DNA from: Brevundimonas sp. UBA5713
GTDB taxonomy: Bacteria > Pseudomonadota > Alphaproteobacteria > Caulobacterales > Caulobacteraceae
NCBI RefSeq assembly: GCF_002419815.1
Contig: NZ_DIGV01000018.1
Coordinates: 115,008 to 179,007 of the forward strand
Reading direction: 5' to 3'
DNA length: 64,000 nucleotides
Shown piece after piece: positions 17,774 to 26,882 of this stretch; positions within the stretch are counted from its first letter, which is position 1, and the number at the start of each line of letters is the position of its first letter. The translations under genes were made by a program, and so were the position numbers. The notes under the pieces were generated by a model, which was not told where the DNA came from, searched no databases, and saw only the letters and a list, made by a program, of their open reading frames with translations.

Positions 17774-19644
17774 CCGGCGTCCGACGCGCCACGCGTCTGC
17801 TTGCGCCACAAGGTCGCGTATTCGCCGCCCTGTCGTGCCACCAACTCATGGTGGGCACCGCGCTCGACAATTCGGCCCTCTTTCAGCACCAAGATTTGCT
17901 GGGAATCCACGATGGTTGACAGGCGGTGCGCAACCACAAGCGTGGTTCGCCCTGCCCGCGCCTTGCGTAGCGTGTGCTGGATCGAGGCCTCGGTGCGGCT
18001 GTCCAAGGCGCTGGTCGCCTCATCGAGGATCAACACGCATGGATCGGCCAGCAAGGCGCGGGCGATGCCGACGCGCTGGCGCTCGCCCCCCGACAGTTTC
18101 AAGCCACGCTCGCCGACGCGGGTTTGCATCCCGTCCGGCAGGCCGCGGATGAAGTTGGCCAGCTCGGCCGCTTCGGCAGCCGCCCAAATTTCCGCCTCCG
18201 AGGCTTCGGGTTTGGCAAAGGCGATATTGGCCGCCAGCGTATCGTTGAACAAAGCCACATCCTGCGGCACCAACGCTACCGATTGTCTCAGCGAGGCCTG
18301 AGTGATCGCACGAACGTCATGACCGCCCACGCTGACCGAGCCCGATTGGGGATCGAGCAGACGCAGCGCCAACTTCACAATGGTCGACTTGCCCGAGCCT
18401 GAAGGCCCCACCAGAGCCGTCGTGGTGCCAGCCGCGATGGTGAACGACACATCGTCCAGACCATTGGCGCGCGCATCATGTCTGAAGCTGACGTGGTCAA
18501 ACACCACTTCGGCTCCGCAGTCGCCATCCGGGCGGGGCAAGGGCTTGGCGTCGGGCGCATCCGCCACGAGCGCCTTTTGACGCGTCACCTTAAGCATCTC
18601 TTCCATGTCTATGAAAGATTGCCGGATTTCACGATAGGCAAAGCCCAAGATGTTCAACGGCTGATAGAGGGAAATCATGATCAGCACGGCGGCCGTCACA
18701 TCCCCCGGCCCCATGCGCCCCGCAGCGGCCTCATAGCCCGCCATCACCGCCATAGCCCCTAGACCCACGTTCATAATCAGGGCTTGGATCAGGTTCAGCG
18801 CTGCCAGCGAATTATTGGCCTTCAGCGAGGCCTTCATATAGGTGCCAAGCGACTCTTCATAAGCCGAGGCCGTGCGGTTCTCGGCCCCGAAGGACTTCAC
18901 CGTCTCATAGTTCAGCAGGGCATCGACCGACAGGCCCGCAGCCTCGGCATCGGCGGTATTCATGGCGCGGCGGTGCTCCAGACGCCAGTTGGCCATCATG
19001 AAGGTGGCGGTCGCATACGCCAGAACCACCAGCACAGCCACAACGGCGAAACGCCAGCTGTAACGCCCGCCCAACACCGCCGCCGCCAGCACCAACTCCA
19101 GCACCGTCGGCCCGAGGTTGAACATCAGAATACGCAGCAGAAAGTCTACGGCGCGCGCACCGCGGTCCATGACCCGTGACAGTGCGCCCGAACGCTTGGT
19201 CTGGTGGAAATCCAGCGAGAGGTTCAGCGCGTGCGAGAAGGTATCGGCTGCTGTCTGCCGCTGGGCCGCGGCGCGCACGGGGGCAAACACCACGTCGGAG
19301 AGTTGGGGGGTGGCCGACGACAGAAAGCGGATAACGGCCCAACCCACAGCAAACGCGGCAAAGCCCAACCCGAGAGCGACGCCGGTGCCCTGCCCCGCAG
19401 CCAGTCGGTTGACCGCCGCGCCCAGCATCAACGGTGCCGCAACGCCCAAACCCTTACCGGCGAGCGTCAACAGAATGGCACCGGCCAGACGCCAGTAAAG
19501 CTGGGGCGCGCGCGAGCGACGGACCAGTTGCACTAGGCTGGCCAGAGCCGCCCATGTTTTGGGGGCCTCTGTCACCGGATCGGCTCCGGCCTGATTGGCC
19601 TTTGTGGTGACGTCGCCTCTACGGCCGCTGCGTTCACCCCGCAT
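17770..19644 (-). CDS. ABC transporter, fused permease and ATPase (ATM1/HMT1-like exporter)
   Basis: 624 residues. Residues about 50-345 are a six-helix type I exporter domain and 375-605 the ATPase: Walker A GPSGSGKST, Q-loop in VALVPQDVALFND, signature LSGGERQR, Walker B VLILDEATSALD and the H-loop VVAHRLST. The NYETVKSFGAE segment in the coupling region and the overall pattern match the ABCB7/Atm1 group, which exports glutathione-linked persulfide or heavy-metal conjugates. That substrate is by family analogy. It converges on the preceding gene with stop codons overlapping in TTAA. Confidence 0.88.
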   Translation of the reverse strand: MRGERSGRRGDVTTKANQAGADPVTEAPKTWAALASLVQLVRRSRAPQLYWRLAGAILLTLAGKGLGVAAPLMLGAAVNRLAAGQGTGVALGLGFAAFAVGWAVIRFLSSATPQLSDVVFAPVRAAAQRQTAADTFSHALNLSLDFHQTKRSGALSRVMDRGARAVDFLLRILMFNLGPTVLELVLAAAVLGGRYSWRFAVVAVLVVLAYATATFMMANWRLEHRRAMNTADAEAAGLSVDALLNYETVKSFGAENRTASAYEESLGTYMKASLKANNSLAALNLIQALIMNVGLGAMAVMAGYEAAAGRMGPGDVTAAVLIMISLYQPLNILGFAYREIRQSFIDMEEMLKVTRQKALVADAPDAKPLPRPDGDCGAEVVFDHVSFRHDARANGLDDVSFTIAAGTTTALVGPSGSGKSTIVKLALRLLDPQSGSVSVGGHDVRAITQASLRQSVALVPQDVALFNDTLAANIAFAKPEASEAEIWAAAEAAELANFIRGLPDGMQTRVGERGLKLSGGERQRVGIARALLADPCVLILDEATSALDSRTEASIQHTLRKARAGRTTLVVAHRLSTIVDSQQILVLKEGRIVERGAHHELVARQGGEYATLWRKQTRGASDAG

Positions 19645-19689
19645 GGACGATGCTCCTTGATCTCAACACCCCCATGCTGTGGCCCCCAC

Positions 19690-20715
19690 CTAAACTATAG
19701 ACTGTAAATCTCCGAGCAGCTCATCGACCGCTTCCGGCTTGGTCGCCCACGAGCAGACGAAGCGGATCGAGCCGTCGTCAAAGGCGTAAACCGCCCAGCC
19801 CTTGGCCCGAATAGCAGCCAATGCCTCATCGCTCATGCGAACAAACACCGCATTGGTTTCAACTGGATGGGCCAAGACAAAGCTGGTTTGGTTCTCGATC
19901 CCGTCCGCCAGTTTCTGTGCCATGGCATTGGCGTGCTGCGCGCCCGCCAGCCAGTCACCACTTTCGAGCAGGCCCAGTAAAGGTGCCGACAGCAACCGCC
20001 CCTTGGACGCCGTCTGACCCGCCTGTTTCAACCGGTTGTCGAGGCGGCGCGTGAGGGTGCGGTTCAGCACCACCAAGGCTTCTACGCCGTGCGCGCCGGC
20101 CTTGGCACCGCCAAAGCTCAATACATCCACGCCCAGCGTGCCGATCAGCGTGGGATCAAAGCCCGCCGCCACGGCATTGGCCAAACGCGCCCCATCCATG
20201 TGGATGCCCAGGCCTGCGGCCTTGGCCGTACGGATCAGCAGGCCCAGTTCGTCGCCACTATAGACCGCGCCATATTCGGTGCACTGGGTCAGGCTCAGCG
20301 CCGCCAATGGTTGGCGGTGACCGACGACCGGCTCATCCAGCACGGCGCAAAGGGCATCGATCTCTATCTTGCCCGAGTAACCCGGCAAGCCGACCAGACC
20401 CACACCATGACCGAAAAAGCCCGGCGCGCCGGTTTCGTCGGTGCAGATATGGGCGGTGTGGTGCGCAGCCACCGCCTCGAAGGGCTGAGCCAACATGGAC
20501 AGGCCAATGGCGTTGGCTGCGGTACCGCTGAACACAAAACGCACGTCCGCTTCGACGTCCAGCAAACCGCAGATCGCCTTGGCCGCGCGCGCAGACACGT
20601 CGTCATGACCATAGCTGGCCATGAAGCCCTGATTGGCCGCCACAAGGGCATCAATCGCCGAAGCGGTCATGCCTGCGGTGTTGTCAGACGAAAAATCGTA
20701 GCGCAAGAAACTCAT
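19690..20715 (-). CDS. ltaE: low-specificity L-threonine aldolase
   Basis: 341 residues, a fold type I PLP enzyme. Cleaves L-threonine and L-allo-threonine to glycine and acetaldehyde. The signature HMDGAR is at 172-177 and the PLP-binding lysine is Lys205 in FGGAKAGA. The N-terminal FSSDNTAG (8-15) and GTAANAIG (64-71) phosphate-binding segments also fit. It is followed upstream by mscS with a 16-base gap, though a functional link is not obvious. Confidence 0.9.
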   Translation of the reverse strand: MSFLRYDFSSDNTAGMTASAIDALVAANQGFMASYGHDDVSARAAKAICGLLDVEADVRFVFSGTAANAIGLSMLAQPFEAVAAHHTAHICTDETGAPGFFGHGVGLVGLPGYSGKIEIDALCAVLDEPVVGHRQPLAALSLTQCTEYGAVYSGDELGLLIRTAKAAGLGIHMDGARLANAVAAGFDPTLIGTLGVDVLSFGGAKAGAHGVEALVVLNRTLTRRLDNRLKQAGQTASKGRLLSAPLLGLLESGDWLAGAQHANAMAQKLADGIENQTSFVLAHPVETNAVFVRMSDEALAAIRAKGWAVYAFDDGSIRFVCSWATKPEAVDELLGDLQSIV

Positions 20716-20731
20716 CTCTCAGTCAGCCGCA

Positions 20732-21673
20732 TCAAGCAGCATCGTTACTCGATGAAGGGTGTGGACTGATTCCCTCATCCGGCGCGTTAACTTGCACCTG
20801 ATGGGGATAGGGAATGTCGACGCCCGCACGATCCAGAGCTTCCTTACCCTGCTGCCAAAGGTCTGCAGACGTCTGCCAGTGATCGGGCGCTCGCACCCAG
20901 GCGTGAACAGTGACCTGCACGGCGCTGTCCAACAGGCCGGTCACGCCCGTCCAGACTTCTGGCGTTTTCAGAACAGACGGATGGGCTTCGGCCACGGTGG
21001 CCAACACATTGCGCGCCTTGTTCAGATCATCACCATACCCGACGGTAAAGTTGAGGGCGATACGGCGGGTGCTTTGCCCTGAACGGTTGATAATGACGTC
21101 GGACAGAACCTTGGAGTTGGGGATGATGATGCGATCGTTGTCGCCATTGCTCAGCTGGGTCGTGAACAGGTCCAGCTTGACGACCGCCCCGCCAACCCCG
21201 CTGATTTCAATCAGTTCGCCCACACGATAGGGACGCAGGATCAACAACATCACGCCTGCCGCTACGTTCGACAGTGTCCCCTGCAAGGCCAAGCCCACAG
21301 CCAGAGAGGCGGCACCCAGCACGGCAATGATGGAAGTCGTCTGCACGCCCAGACGCTGAAGCACCGCGATCATGCCGATGACGATCACGATCACCCTGAC
21401 AATCTGGACCATAAAGGCCAGCACAGTCGGATCGCGGCGAACCGCACGCGTGCGCGACAGCACTTTACGCGCCGCCGATGCTGCCCACTTGGCCGCGACC
21501 AGGGTGACGATGAAGATAATCAACGCCACCGTCAGATTGACCGCGAACGTGCCCAACAGGTCGATGGCCTTGGCAATCACCACGGCATCGGCAGATAGTT
21601 TGGTTTCGAGTTGGGAGAGAGACTCTAGCGGCGCAGCGAGTCCCTCCGTTGGAATGGTGGGCGTAGTCGTCAT
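20732..21673 (-). CDS. small-conductance mechanosensitive channel, MscS family
   Basis: 313 residues from the ATG at 21673 (MTTTPT). Inner-membrane channel that opens under tension during hypo-osmotic shock. Three hydrophobic helices are visible; the third is the Gly/Ala-patterned pore helix (AVLGAASLAVGLALQGTLSNVAAG), followed by the MscS beta domain (RPYRVGELIEI, IIIPNSKVLSDVI) and a C-terminal alpha/beta domain. Length is close to E. coli MscS (286). It sits between ltaE and a hybrid kinase on the same strand. Confidence 0.9.
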   Translation of the reverse strand: MTTTPTIPTEGLAAPLESLSQLETKLSADAVVIAKAIDLLGTFAVNLTVALIIFIVTLVAAKWAASAARKVLSRTRAVRRDPTVLAFMVQIVRVIVIVIGMIAVLQRLGVQTTSIIAVLGAASLAVGLALQGTLSNVAAGVMLLILRPYRVGELIEISGVGGAVVKLDLFTTQLSNGDNDRIIIPNSKVLSDVIINRSGQSTRRIALNFTVGYGDDLNKARNVLATVAEAHPSVLKTPEVWTGVTGLLDSAVQVTVHAWVRAPDHWQTSADLWQQGKEALDRAGVDIPYPHQVQVNAPDEGISPHPSSSNDAA

Positions 21674-21751
21674 GGCACCAAGGCTAACGCCTCTGCCCGC
21701 AAAAGGAAGCAGGAGGCCAGACCTTTTCACCGATTTTAGCCCAGCCTCATC

Positions 21752-23566
21752 CTAGGCGGCCATATCCTTGACCTCTATTGCCTTCGAGATCGCTTGCAGC
21801 GCTTCGCGCCCTTTGACAGCCTGAACCATAAAGGCGGACAATTGGCGGAAGTCGATCGGCTTGTTCATATAGGCGTCCGCCCCCGCACAAAGACCGGCTT
21901 CGTGATCTTCGGCACGGGCCGAGGCCGACAGCACGATCACCGGCGTATCCTGATTGAGACTGTCGGCGCGGATCGCCCGTGTGGCCGACAGGCCGTCAAG
22001 TATGGGCATATTCACGTCCATAACGATCAGATCAAAGGCCAACTGCCGTGCGACATCGACAGCGGCCTGTCCGTTTTCGGCCGTGGTGGCCGAATGACCT
22101 GAACTGCCCATCCATGCCTCAAGGATCATGCGGTTAACGGGATGGTCTTCGACCACCAGCACTTTCATGGGACGGACTGGCTCCGCCATCTCGGCGTCCT
22201 CGGCCGTGTCGGATACACGGTCCCAAGCCACCACTTCGGCCTCGACCGACAGGGTGAAGGTCGAGCCACGTCCGACCTGAGACTGCACCGAGATATCGCC
22301 ATGCATGATGTTTGCCAGACGACGCGAAATAGTCAGCCCCAGCCCTGTGCCGCCAAAACGGCGCGTCGAGGAGTTGTCAACTTGGGTGAACGGCTGGAAC
22401 AGGCGTTTGACATCCTCTTCCGAAATGCCTGCACCCGTATCGGTCACGGCAAACTCGAAGGCGATGCGCGTATCGGACAAGCGGCGGCCCAAAACGCGAT
22501 AGGTGATCTGGCCGCGATCGGTGAATTTGATCGCATTTGACAGCAAATTGCTGAGTATCTGCGATACCCGCAGCGGATCGCCACGCACGATGGCGGGAAT
22601 ATCGCCCTCGAAGGTCGACACCATATCCAGCCCCTTGGCGCGGGCCTGCGCTTCAAACGGGGATACCAGCCTGTCATGCAGTTCCTGCATGTCGACATCA
22701 ACGACTTCGAAGGCCATCTTGCCGGCCTCGATCTTGGTTAGATCCAAAATGTCGTTCAGCAGCGACAGCAGGCTGTCACCCGAATTGCGGATGATGGCCA
22801 GCATTTCGCGCTGTTGAGGATCAAGACGCGAGGCGCTCAGCAACTGCGCTGCACCCAGAACACCATTCATCGGCGTGCGCAGTTCATGCGAGATCACGCC
22901 CAGGAAGTTGGATTTGGCGGTATTGGCCGCATTGGCCTTGTCCCGCGCCGCTTCCAGCTCGGCGATCAGATGGGTCTGATGCTCCTGAAAGGCCAAAATT
23001 CGCTCTTCGCGCAGCATCGTCATCAGCACCAGGACGAACAATCCGCCGAGTAACAAAGGTCCGGACGCGATAAAGCCCCAGAACTCCGGCTTACCCCACA
23101 GCGTAGCCGCTATGATCAAAGCCGCCCCCCCGTAAGGTGACGAAATCAGAACAGCCTGACGCGGAGAGTTTCGCAGCTGGGCAAAAACCAGCACATACCC
23201 TGCCGCCAGCAGAACCAACGCCATCTCACGGCCAAACGGCGCAGAAGAGAACCACGTCAGTAGCGGTGCTGTCGCCCAGACGGCGGTCGTCAGCGTCGCT
23301 ACAACCGGAAAGACTGTGCCCCAGCCTTGCCGCTCGCGGCGGCTTGCGCGGCGCTCGGTCCATCCACGCACAGCCCCAGCGGTAAGGGTTGCTACAAACC
23401 ATGCGACAGCCAGTTTAATCCCGACTGTCGACCACATCGCTACAGCCCAGCTCGCGATGATCAGATATCGCAGATACTGCGTCTCCAGGATCGCCGTCAA
23501 AGCCTGAGCCGCTGTGCCGGGCGCGTCTCCTTCTAAGCCGCGTCCGATACTTTCACCACCAACCAT
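21752..23566 (-). CDS. hybrid sensor histidine kinase with C-terminal receiver
   Basis: 604 residues. About six membrane helices occupy residues 33-185, with little periplasmic sequence, so the sensing domain may be within the membrane. Then a short coiled coil (190-218), HisKA with the phospho-accepting His227 (SHELRTP), HATPase_c (N box around 340-346, DTGAG, GGTGLGL) and a receiver (468-585) whose Asp517 (MDVNMP) should accept the phosphate. No HPt domain follows, so phosphate must pass to a separate HPt protein. Signal and target are unknown; I see no cognate DNA-binding regulator next to it. Confidence 0.9.
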   Translation of the reverse strand: MVGGESIGRGLEGDAPGTAAQALTAILETQYLRYLIIASWAVAMWSTVGIKLAVAWFVATLTAGAVRGWTERRASRRERQGWGTVFPVVATLTTAVWATAPLLTWFSSAPFGREMALVLLAAGYVLVFAQLRNSPRQAVLISSPYGGAALIIAATLWGKPEFWGFIASGPLLLGGLFVLVLMTMLREERILAFQEHQTHLIAELEAARDKANAANTAKSNFLGVISHELRTPMNGVLGAAQLLSASRLDPQQREMLAIIRNSGDSLLSLLNDILDLTKIEAGKMAFEVVDVDMQELHDRLVSPFEAQARAKGLDMVSTFEGDIPAIVRGDPLRVSQILSNLLSNAIKFTDRGQITYRVLGRRLSDTRIAFEFAVTDTGAGISEEDVKRLFQPFTQVDNSSTRRFGGTGLGLTISRRLANIMHGDISVQSQVGRGSTFTLSVEAEVVAWDRVSDTAEDAEMAEPVRPMKVLVVEDHPVNRMILEAWMGSSGHSATTAENGQAAVDVARQLAFDLIVMDVNMPILDGLSATRAIRADSLNQDTPVIVLSASARAEDHEAGLCAGADAYMNKPIDFRQLSAFMVQAVKGREALQAISKAIEVKDMAA

Positions 23567-23653
23567 TCTGGCCGCCCCCTCGCGTCCCCGGTTTCCATGT
23601 CGACGGGGACGCTATGGCAAAGGTTCTAAAACACCGTGAATCGCGGACCGTCG

Positions 23654-23956
23654 TTATCTTTTAACGTGTTCTGCAGGTGTAAGCGCCTGAATTGAAAGGG
23701 CGTGAACAGGACCAGAAAGTTCTTCCGCCAACAGATTATTGATCACCCTTTGGCGATTCACCCGCGACTGACCCTCAAAAGCCTCTGACACGATCAGCAG
23801 ATTGAAGTGGCTTTCGCCGCCCTCTTTGGCATCCATGCCGCCTTCATGGTGGTGGCCCGCGTGTCGCCAGCTGTCATCTTCCAGTTCCAGACGTTGCGGA
23901 GAAAGCGCGGATTGCAGTTTTTGCCGTATAATTTGGGCAACCGGGCCGTCAGCCAT
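23654..23956 (-). CDS. bolA: BolA-family protein
   Basis: 100 residues. The KH-like BolA fold is indicated by LELEDDSWRHAGHH, the ESHFNLLIVSEAFEG core and the SRVNRQRVINNLLAEEL helix, with a final conserved His in PVHALSIQ. BolA proteins bind monothiol glutaredoxins and [2Fe-2S] clusters and affect cell shape and iron regulation. It diverges from the dnaJ-like gene with 46 bases between starts; bolA-dnaJ-cobS is a familiar alphaproteobacterial neighbourhood. Confidence 0.9.
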   Translation of the reverse strand: MADGPVAQIIRQKLQSALSPQRLELEDDSWRHAGHHHEGGMDAKEGGESHFNLLIVSEAFEGQSRVNRQRVINNLLAEELSGPVHALSIQALTPAEHVKR

Positions 23957-24002
23957 AGGTCAAGTCCTTGAAGCAACACAAATCAGGCCTAAACTTGCAG
24001 GG

Positions 24003-24680
24003 ATGTCCGCTTCTTTCGAATACAAACCCCGTTTCACCGACATTCGGGTGAAGCCGCCCAAGCCTGAAGAGGAAGCGGCGGAGGCAGACGTACTGCACCT
24101 GAAGCCCGGCGAAAAGCCTTGCGAATGGGCCGACTGCTCCAAGCCGGCCACGGCCAAGGCCCCCAAGTCGCGTGAAGCCCTGAACGAGTTCTATAACTTC
24201 TGTCAGGCCCACGCCTCGCAGTACAACAAGAGCTGGAACTTCTACGCTGGCATGACCGAGGCGCAGATTCGGGCCGCTCAGGAAAACGAAGCCATGACCG
24301 GTGGGCGTCCCACTTGGGACATGAAGGCCAGCCGCAACTCGCGTGAGGCAGCCAGTTTTGCGGCCAAGTTTGGCACTGGCAATAACGCTGGCACAGGTTC
24401 GTTCAATGACAGCTTTGGCCTGTTCGGTCGCCGCGTAAACGAGCAGACCGGCCCTGTTATGTCCGAGGCCGAAGCCCGCATGGGCCGTCTGGAGCGTCAG
24501 GCCATGGCCGATCTGGATCTTGAACCCGGTACAGACAAGGCCGCGGTGAAAGCCCGCTATCACGAGCTTCTCAAACGCTTCCACCCCGACACCAACGGCG
24601 GTGACCGTGCCACCGAAGCCAAGCTCCAGAACGTGATCAAGGCCTATAAGACTCTCAAAAAGGCCGGATACGCCGCCTGA
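24003..24680 (+). CDS. DnaJ-domain protein with C-terminal J domain
   Basis: 225 residues from the ATG at 24003 (AGGG four bases upstream). The J domain is at the C-terminus (about 170-222, HPD at 194-196), unlike classical DnaJ. The N-terminal half has Cys40, Cys45, Cys67 and His70 (C-x4-C-x21-C-x2-H), which may bind zinc. Soluble cytoplasmic protein; it should stimulate a DnaK-type ATPase for a dedicated client. Next gene is cobS, in the same direction after 62 bases, so CobS or an iron-sulfur client linked to BolA is a reasonable guess. Confidence 0.87.
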   Translation: MSASFEYKPRFTDIRVKPPKPEEEAAEADVLHLKPGEKPCEWADCSKPATAKAPKSREALNEFYNFCQAHASQYNKSWNFYAGMTEAQIRAAQENEAMTGGRPTWDMKASRNSREAASFAAKFGTGNNAGTGSFNDSFGLFGRRVNEQTGPVMSEAEARMGRLERQAMADLDLEPGTDKAAVKARYHELLKRFHPDTNGGDRATEAKLQNVIKAYKTLKKAGYAA

Positions 24681-24742
24681 TCGTCGAACAGTATGCGTTT
24701 ATGGCGGTTGAGCCATGAACTCGCCCGCTCTATGGGATTGCC

Positions 24743-25741
24743 ATGACCTCTCCGCTCGAAACCGCCGATCCGCTGTTGACCCTCGCACCGCACCGCAAGG
24801 TGACCCTGCGCGAGGTGTTCGGCATTGATTCCGACATGGAAGTGCCGATGTTCGACGAGCGTGACAGCCACGTTCCGGAAATCGACACCAGCTATCAGTT
24901 CGATCCGCAGACCACGATCGCCATTTGCGCGGGCTTTGCCTTTGACCGCCGCGTCATGGTTCAGGGCTATCACGGCACCGGCAAGTCGACCCACATCGAG
25001 CAGGTCGCCGCGCGCCTGAACTGGCCGCTGGTGCGTATCAACCTGGACAGCCACGTCAGCCGGATCGACCTGATCGGCAAGGACGCCATCGTCCTGAAGG
25101 ACGGCAAGCAGATCACCGAGTTCCGCGAGGGCATTCTGCCGTGGGCGCTGCAGCGTCCCGTGGCTCTGGTGTTCGACGAATATGATGCCGGTCGTCCGGA
25201 CGTCATGTTCGTGATCCAGCGCGTGCTGGAAGCGCAGGGCGCGCTGACCCTGCTGGACCAGAACCGCGTGATCCGTCCGCACCCCTATTTCCGTCTGTTT
25301 GCCACGGCCAACACAGTGGGTCTGGGCGACACCACGGGCCTGTACCACGGCGCGCAACAGATCAACCAAGCCCAGCTGGACCGCTGGAACATCGTCACCA
25401 CGCTGAACTATCTGGATCACGACGTGGAAGCCGAAATCGTCGCCGCCAAGGTGCCGCAATACGCTGATGAAGAAGGCCGTCGCCAGATCGCCGCCATGGT
25501 CCGTGTGGCCGACATGACCCGCAACGCCTTCATGAACGGCGACATTTCGACCGTCATGTCGCCGCGTACTGTCATCACCTGGGCCCAGAACGTCGAGATC
25601 TTCGGCGATGTGGGTCTGGCCTTCCGCCTGACCTTCCTGAACAAGTGCGACGAGCTGGAACGCCCGACCATTGCCGAGTTCTATCAGCGCGCCTTTGGCG
25701 AAGACCTGCCCGAGGCCGCTGTCCGCGTGAAGGTGGGCTAA
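24743..25741 (+). CDS. cobS: cobaltochelatase CobS-like AAA+ ATPase
   Basis: 332 residues. AAA+ ATPase of the MoxR/CobS type: Walker A GYHGTGKS at 75-82, Walker B VFDEYD with Asp145-Glu146, and the CobS-specific N-terminus (FGIDSDMEVPMFDERD). With CobT and CobN it powers cobalt insertion into hydrogenobyrinate a,c-diamide in aerobic B12 synthesis. Here no cobT follows: a strong terminator comes 24 bases after the stop and argC converges on it. The usual partner must be elsewhere or missing, and CobS-like ATPases also occur in bacteria without the rest of the pathway. Confidence 0.92.
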   Translation: MTSPLETADPLLTLAPHRKVTLREVFGIDSDMEVPMFDERDSHVPEIDTSYQFDPQTTIAICAGFAFDRRVMVQGYHGTGKSTHIEQVAARLNWPLVRINLDSHVSRIDLIGKDAIVLKDGKQITEFREGILPWALQRPVALVFDEYDAGRPDVMFVIQRVLEAQGALTLLDQNRVIRPHPYFRLFATANTVGLGDTTGLYHGAQQINQAQLDRWNIVTTLNYLDHDVEAEIVAAKVPQYADEEGRRQIAAMVRVADMTRNAFMNGDISTVMSPRTVITWAQNVEIFGDVGLAFRLTFLNKCDELERPTIAEFYQRAFGEDLPEAAVRVKVG

Positions 25742-25764
25742 GCCCCCTCTACCGCTATGAATAC

Positions 25765-25798
25765 AAAAAGCCCCCGATCACATGATCGGGGGCTTTTT
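25765..25798. terminator. bidirectional Rho-independent terminator between cobS and argC
   Basis: A nearly perfect hairpin (AAAAAGCCCCCGAT with ATCGGGGGCTTTTT) has A-tract and T-tract on the two sides, so it can end transcription from both cobS and the convergent argC. Confidence 0.93.
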
Positions 25799-25817
25799 CA
25801 ATGCATGGTCGGTCCGG

Positions 25818-26753
25818 TCAGATCAGGCCCGTGGTCTCGTCCAGACCCAGCATGATGTTCAGGTTCTGGACCGCCGCCCCCGATGCGCCCTTGCCCAGAT
25901 TGTCCAGCATGGCGACCAGACGCACCTGTTCGCCGCCTCGATCACCAAAGACGTGCAGTCGCACGATATTGGTGCCGTTTAGAGCTTCGGGTTCGATGCC
26001 CGTCATGTCCTCGCTGGCGTCCAGATCGACAACCTCGACAAAGCGCTGGCCCTGATAGGCCTCGACCAGAGCGCCGTGGATGCGCTCGACCGACGGCGTT
26101 TCCGGCAGGGCGGCCAGATGCAGCGGCACCTCGACCAGCATGCCTTGGCGATAGTTGCCCACGGCAGGCGAGAACAACACCGGGCGGTTCAGGCCGGTGT
26201 GCCTGGTCATTTCCGGCACATGCTTGTGCTTCAGCGACAGGCCATAGCCACGGAAGGCGGTCGAAGCGCCCTCCGCTTCAAACTCTGCGATCATCGATTT
26301 GCCGCCGCCGGAATAGCCCGACACAGCGTTGATGGTGACCGGATAATCCGCAGGCACCAGACCCGCCTTCACCAGCGGACGCATCAGGGCGATAAAGCCA
26401 GTCGGATAGCAGCCGGGGTTCGACACGCGCGTCGAGTTGGCAATGGCGTCGCGCTGATCGGCGTCCATTTCGGCAAAGCCATAGACCCATTCAGGATCGA
26501 CGCGATAGGCGGTCGAGGCGTCGATCACCCGCACCTTATCATTCTCGATCATCGAGACGGCCTCGCGTGCGGCATCGTCCGGCAGACACAGGATGACGGC
26601 ATCGGCGCTGTTCAGCGCCTCGCGTCGGGCCTCAACATCGCGTCGGCGGTCGCCCAGCAGCAGCAGCTGAAGGTCCGAACGCTTTTCCAGACGTTCACGG
26701 ATTTCCAGACCGGTCGTACCGGCCTCGCCGTCGATGAAGATGGTGTGGGTCAA
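25818..26753 (-). CDS. argC: N-acetyl-gamma-glutamyl-phosphate reductase (type 2)
   Basis: 311 residues, the shorter type 2 form. Third step of arginine synthesis: NADPH-dependent reduction of N-acetylglutamyl phosphate to the semialdehyde. The catalytic Cys115 is in SNPGCYPTG; the N-terminal nucleotide-binding segment is DGEAGTTGLEI, and VSGYSGGGKSMI and HKHVPEM are also typical. It lies downstream of rpsI on the same strand, separated by a terminator, which matches the rplM-rpsI-argC order common in alphaproteobacteria. Confidence 0.94.
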   Translation of the reverse strand: MTHTIFIDGEAGTTGLEIRERLEKRSDLQLLLLGDRRRDVEARREALNSADAVILCLPDDAAREAVSMIENDKVRVIDASTAYRVDPEWVYGFAEMDADQRDAIANSTRVSNPGCYPTGFIALMRPLVKAGLVPADYPVTINAVSGYSGGGKSMIAEFEAEGASTAFRGYGLSLKHKHVPEMTRHTGLNRPVLFSPAVGNYRQGMLVEVPLHLAALPETPSVERIHGALVEAYQGQRFVEVVDLDASEDMTGIEPEALNGTNIVRLHVFGDRGGEQVRLVAMLDNLGKGASGAAVQNLNIMLGLDETTGLI

Positions 26754-26820
26754 CTCACTCTAATCCTTAAGCCGCAACCGTGCGACACGGCCTCCATAAT
26801 GCCGTCCCGCCAAAGCCGCA

Positions 26821-26858
26821 AAAGAAAAGAGCGCCCCGGATTTCTCCGGAACGCCCTT
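26821..26858 (-). terminator. Rho-independent terminator after rpsI
   Basis: On the minus strand GGCGTTCCGGA, a GAAA tetraloop and TCCGGGGCGC form a stem with two G-U pairs, followed by TCTTTTCTTTT. It sits 24 bases after the rpsI stop. Confidence 0.85.
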
Positions 26859-26882
26859 TCCAAAACCAAATCGCTGGTGCGA

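Noticed and set aside
21674..21751. GCCTC...GAGGC inverted arms between mscS and the hybrid kinase as a terminator
   Set aside because: The arms are short, the loop is long and no T-tract follows on the minus strand.
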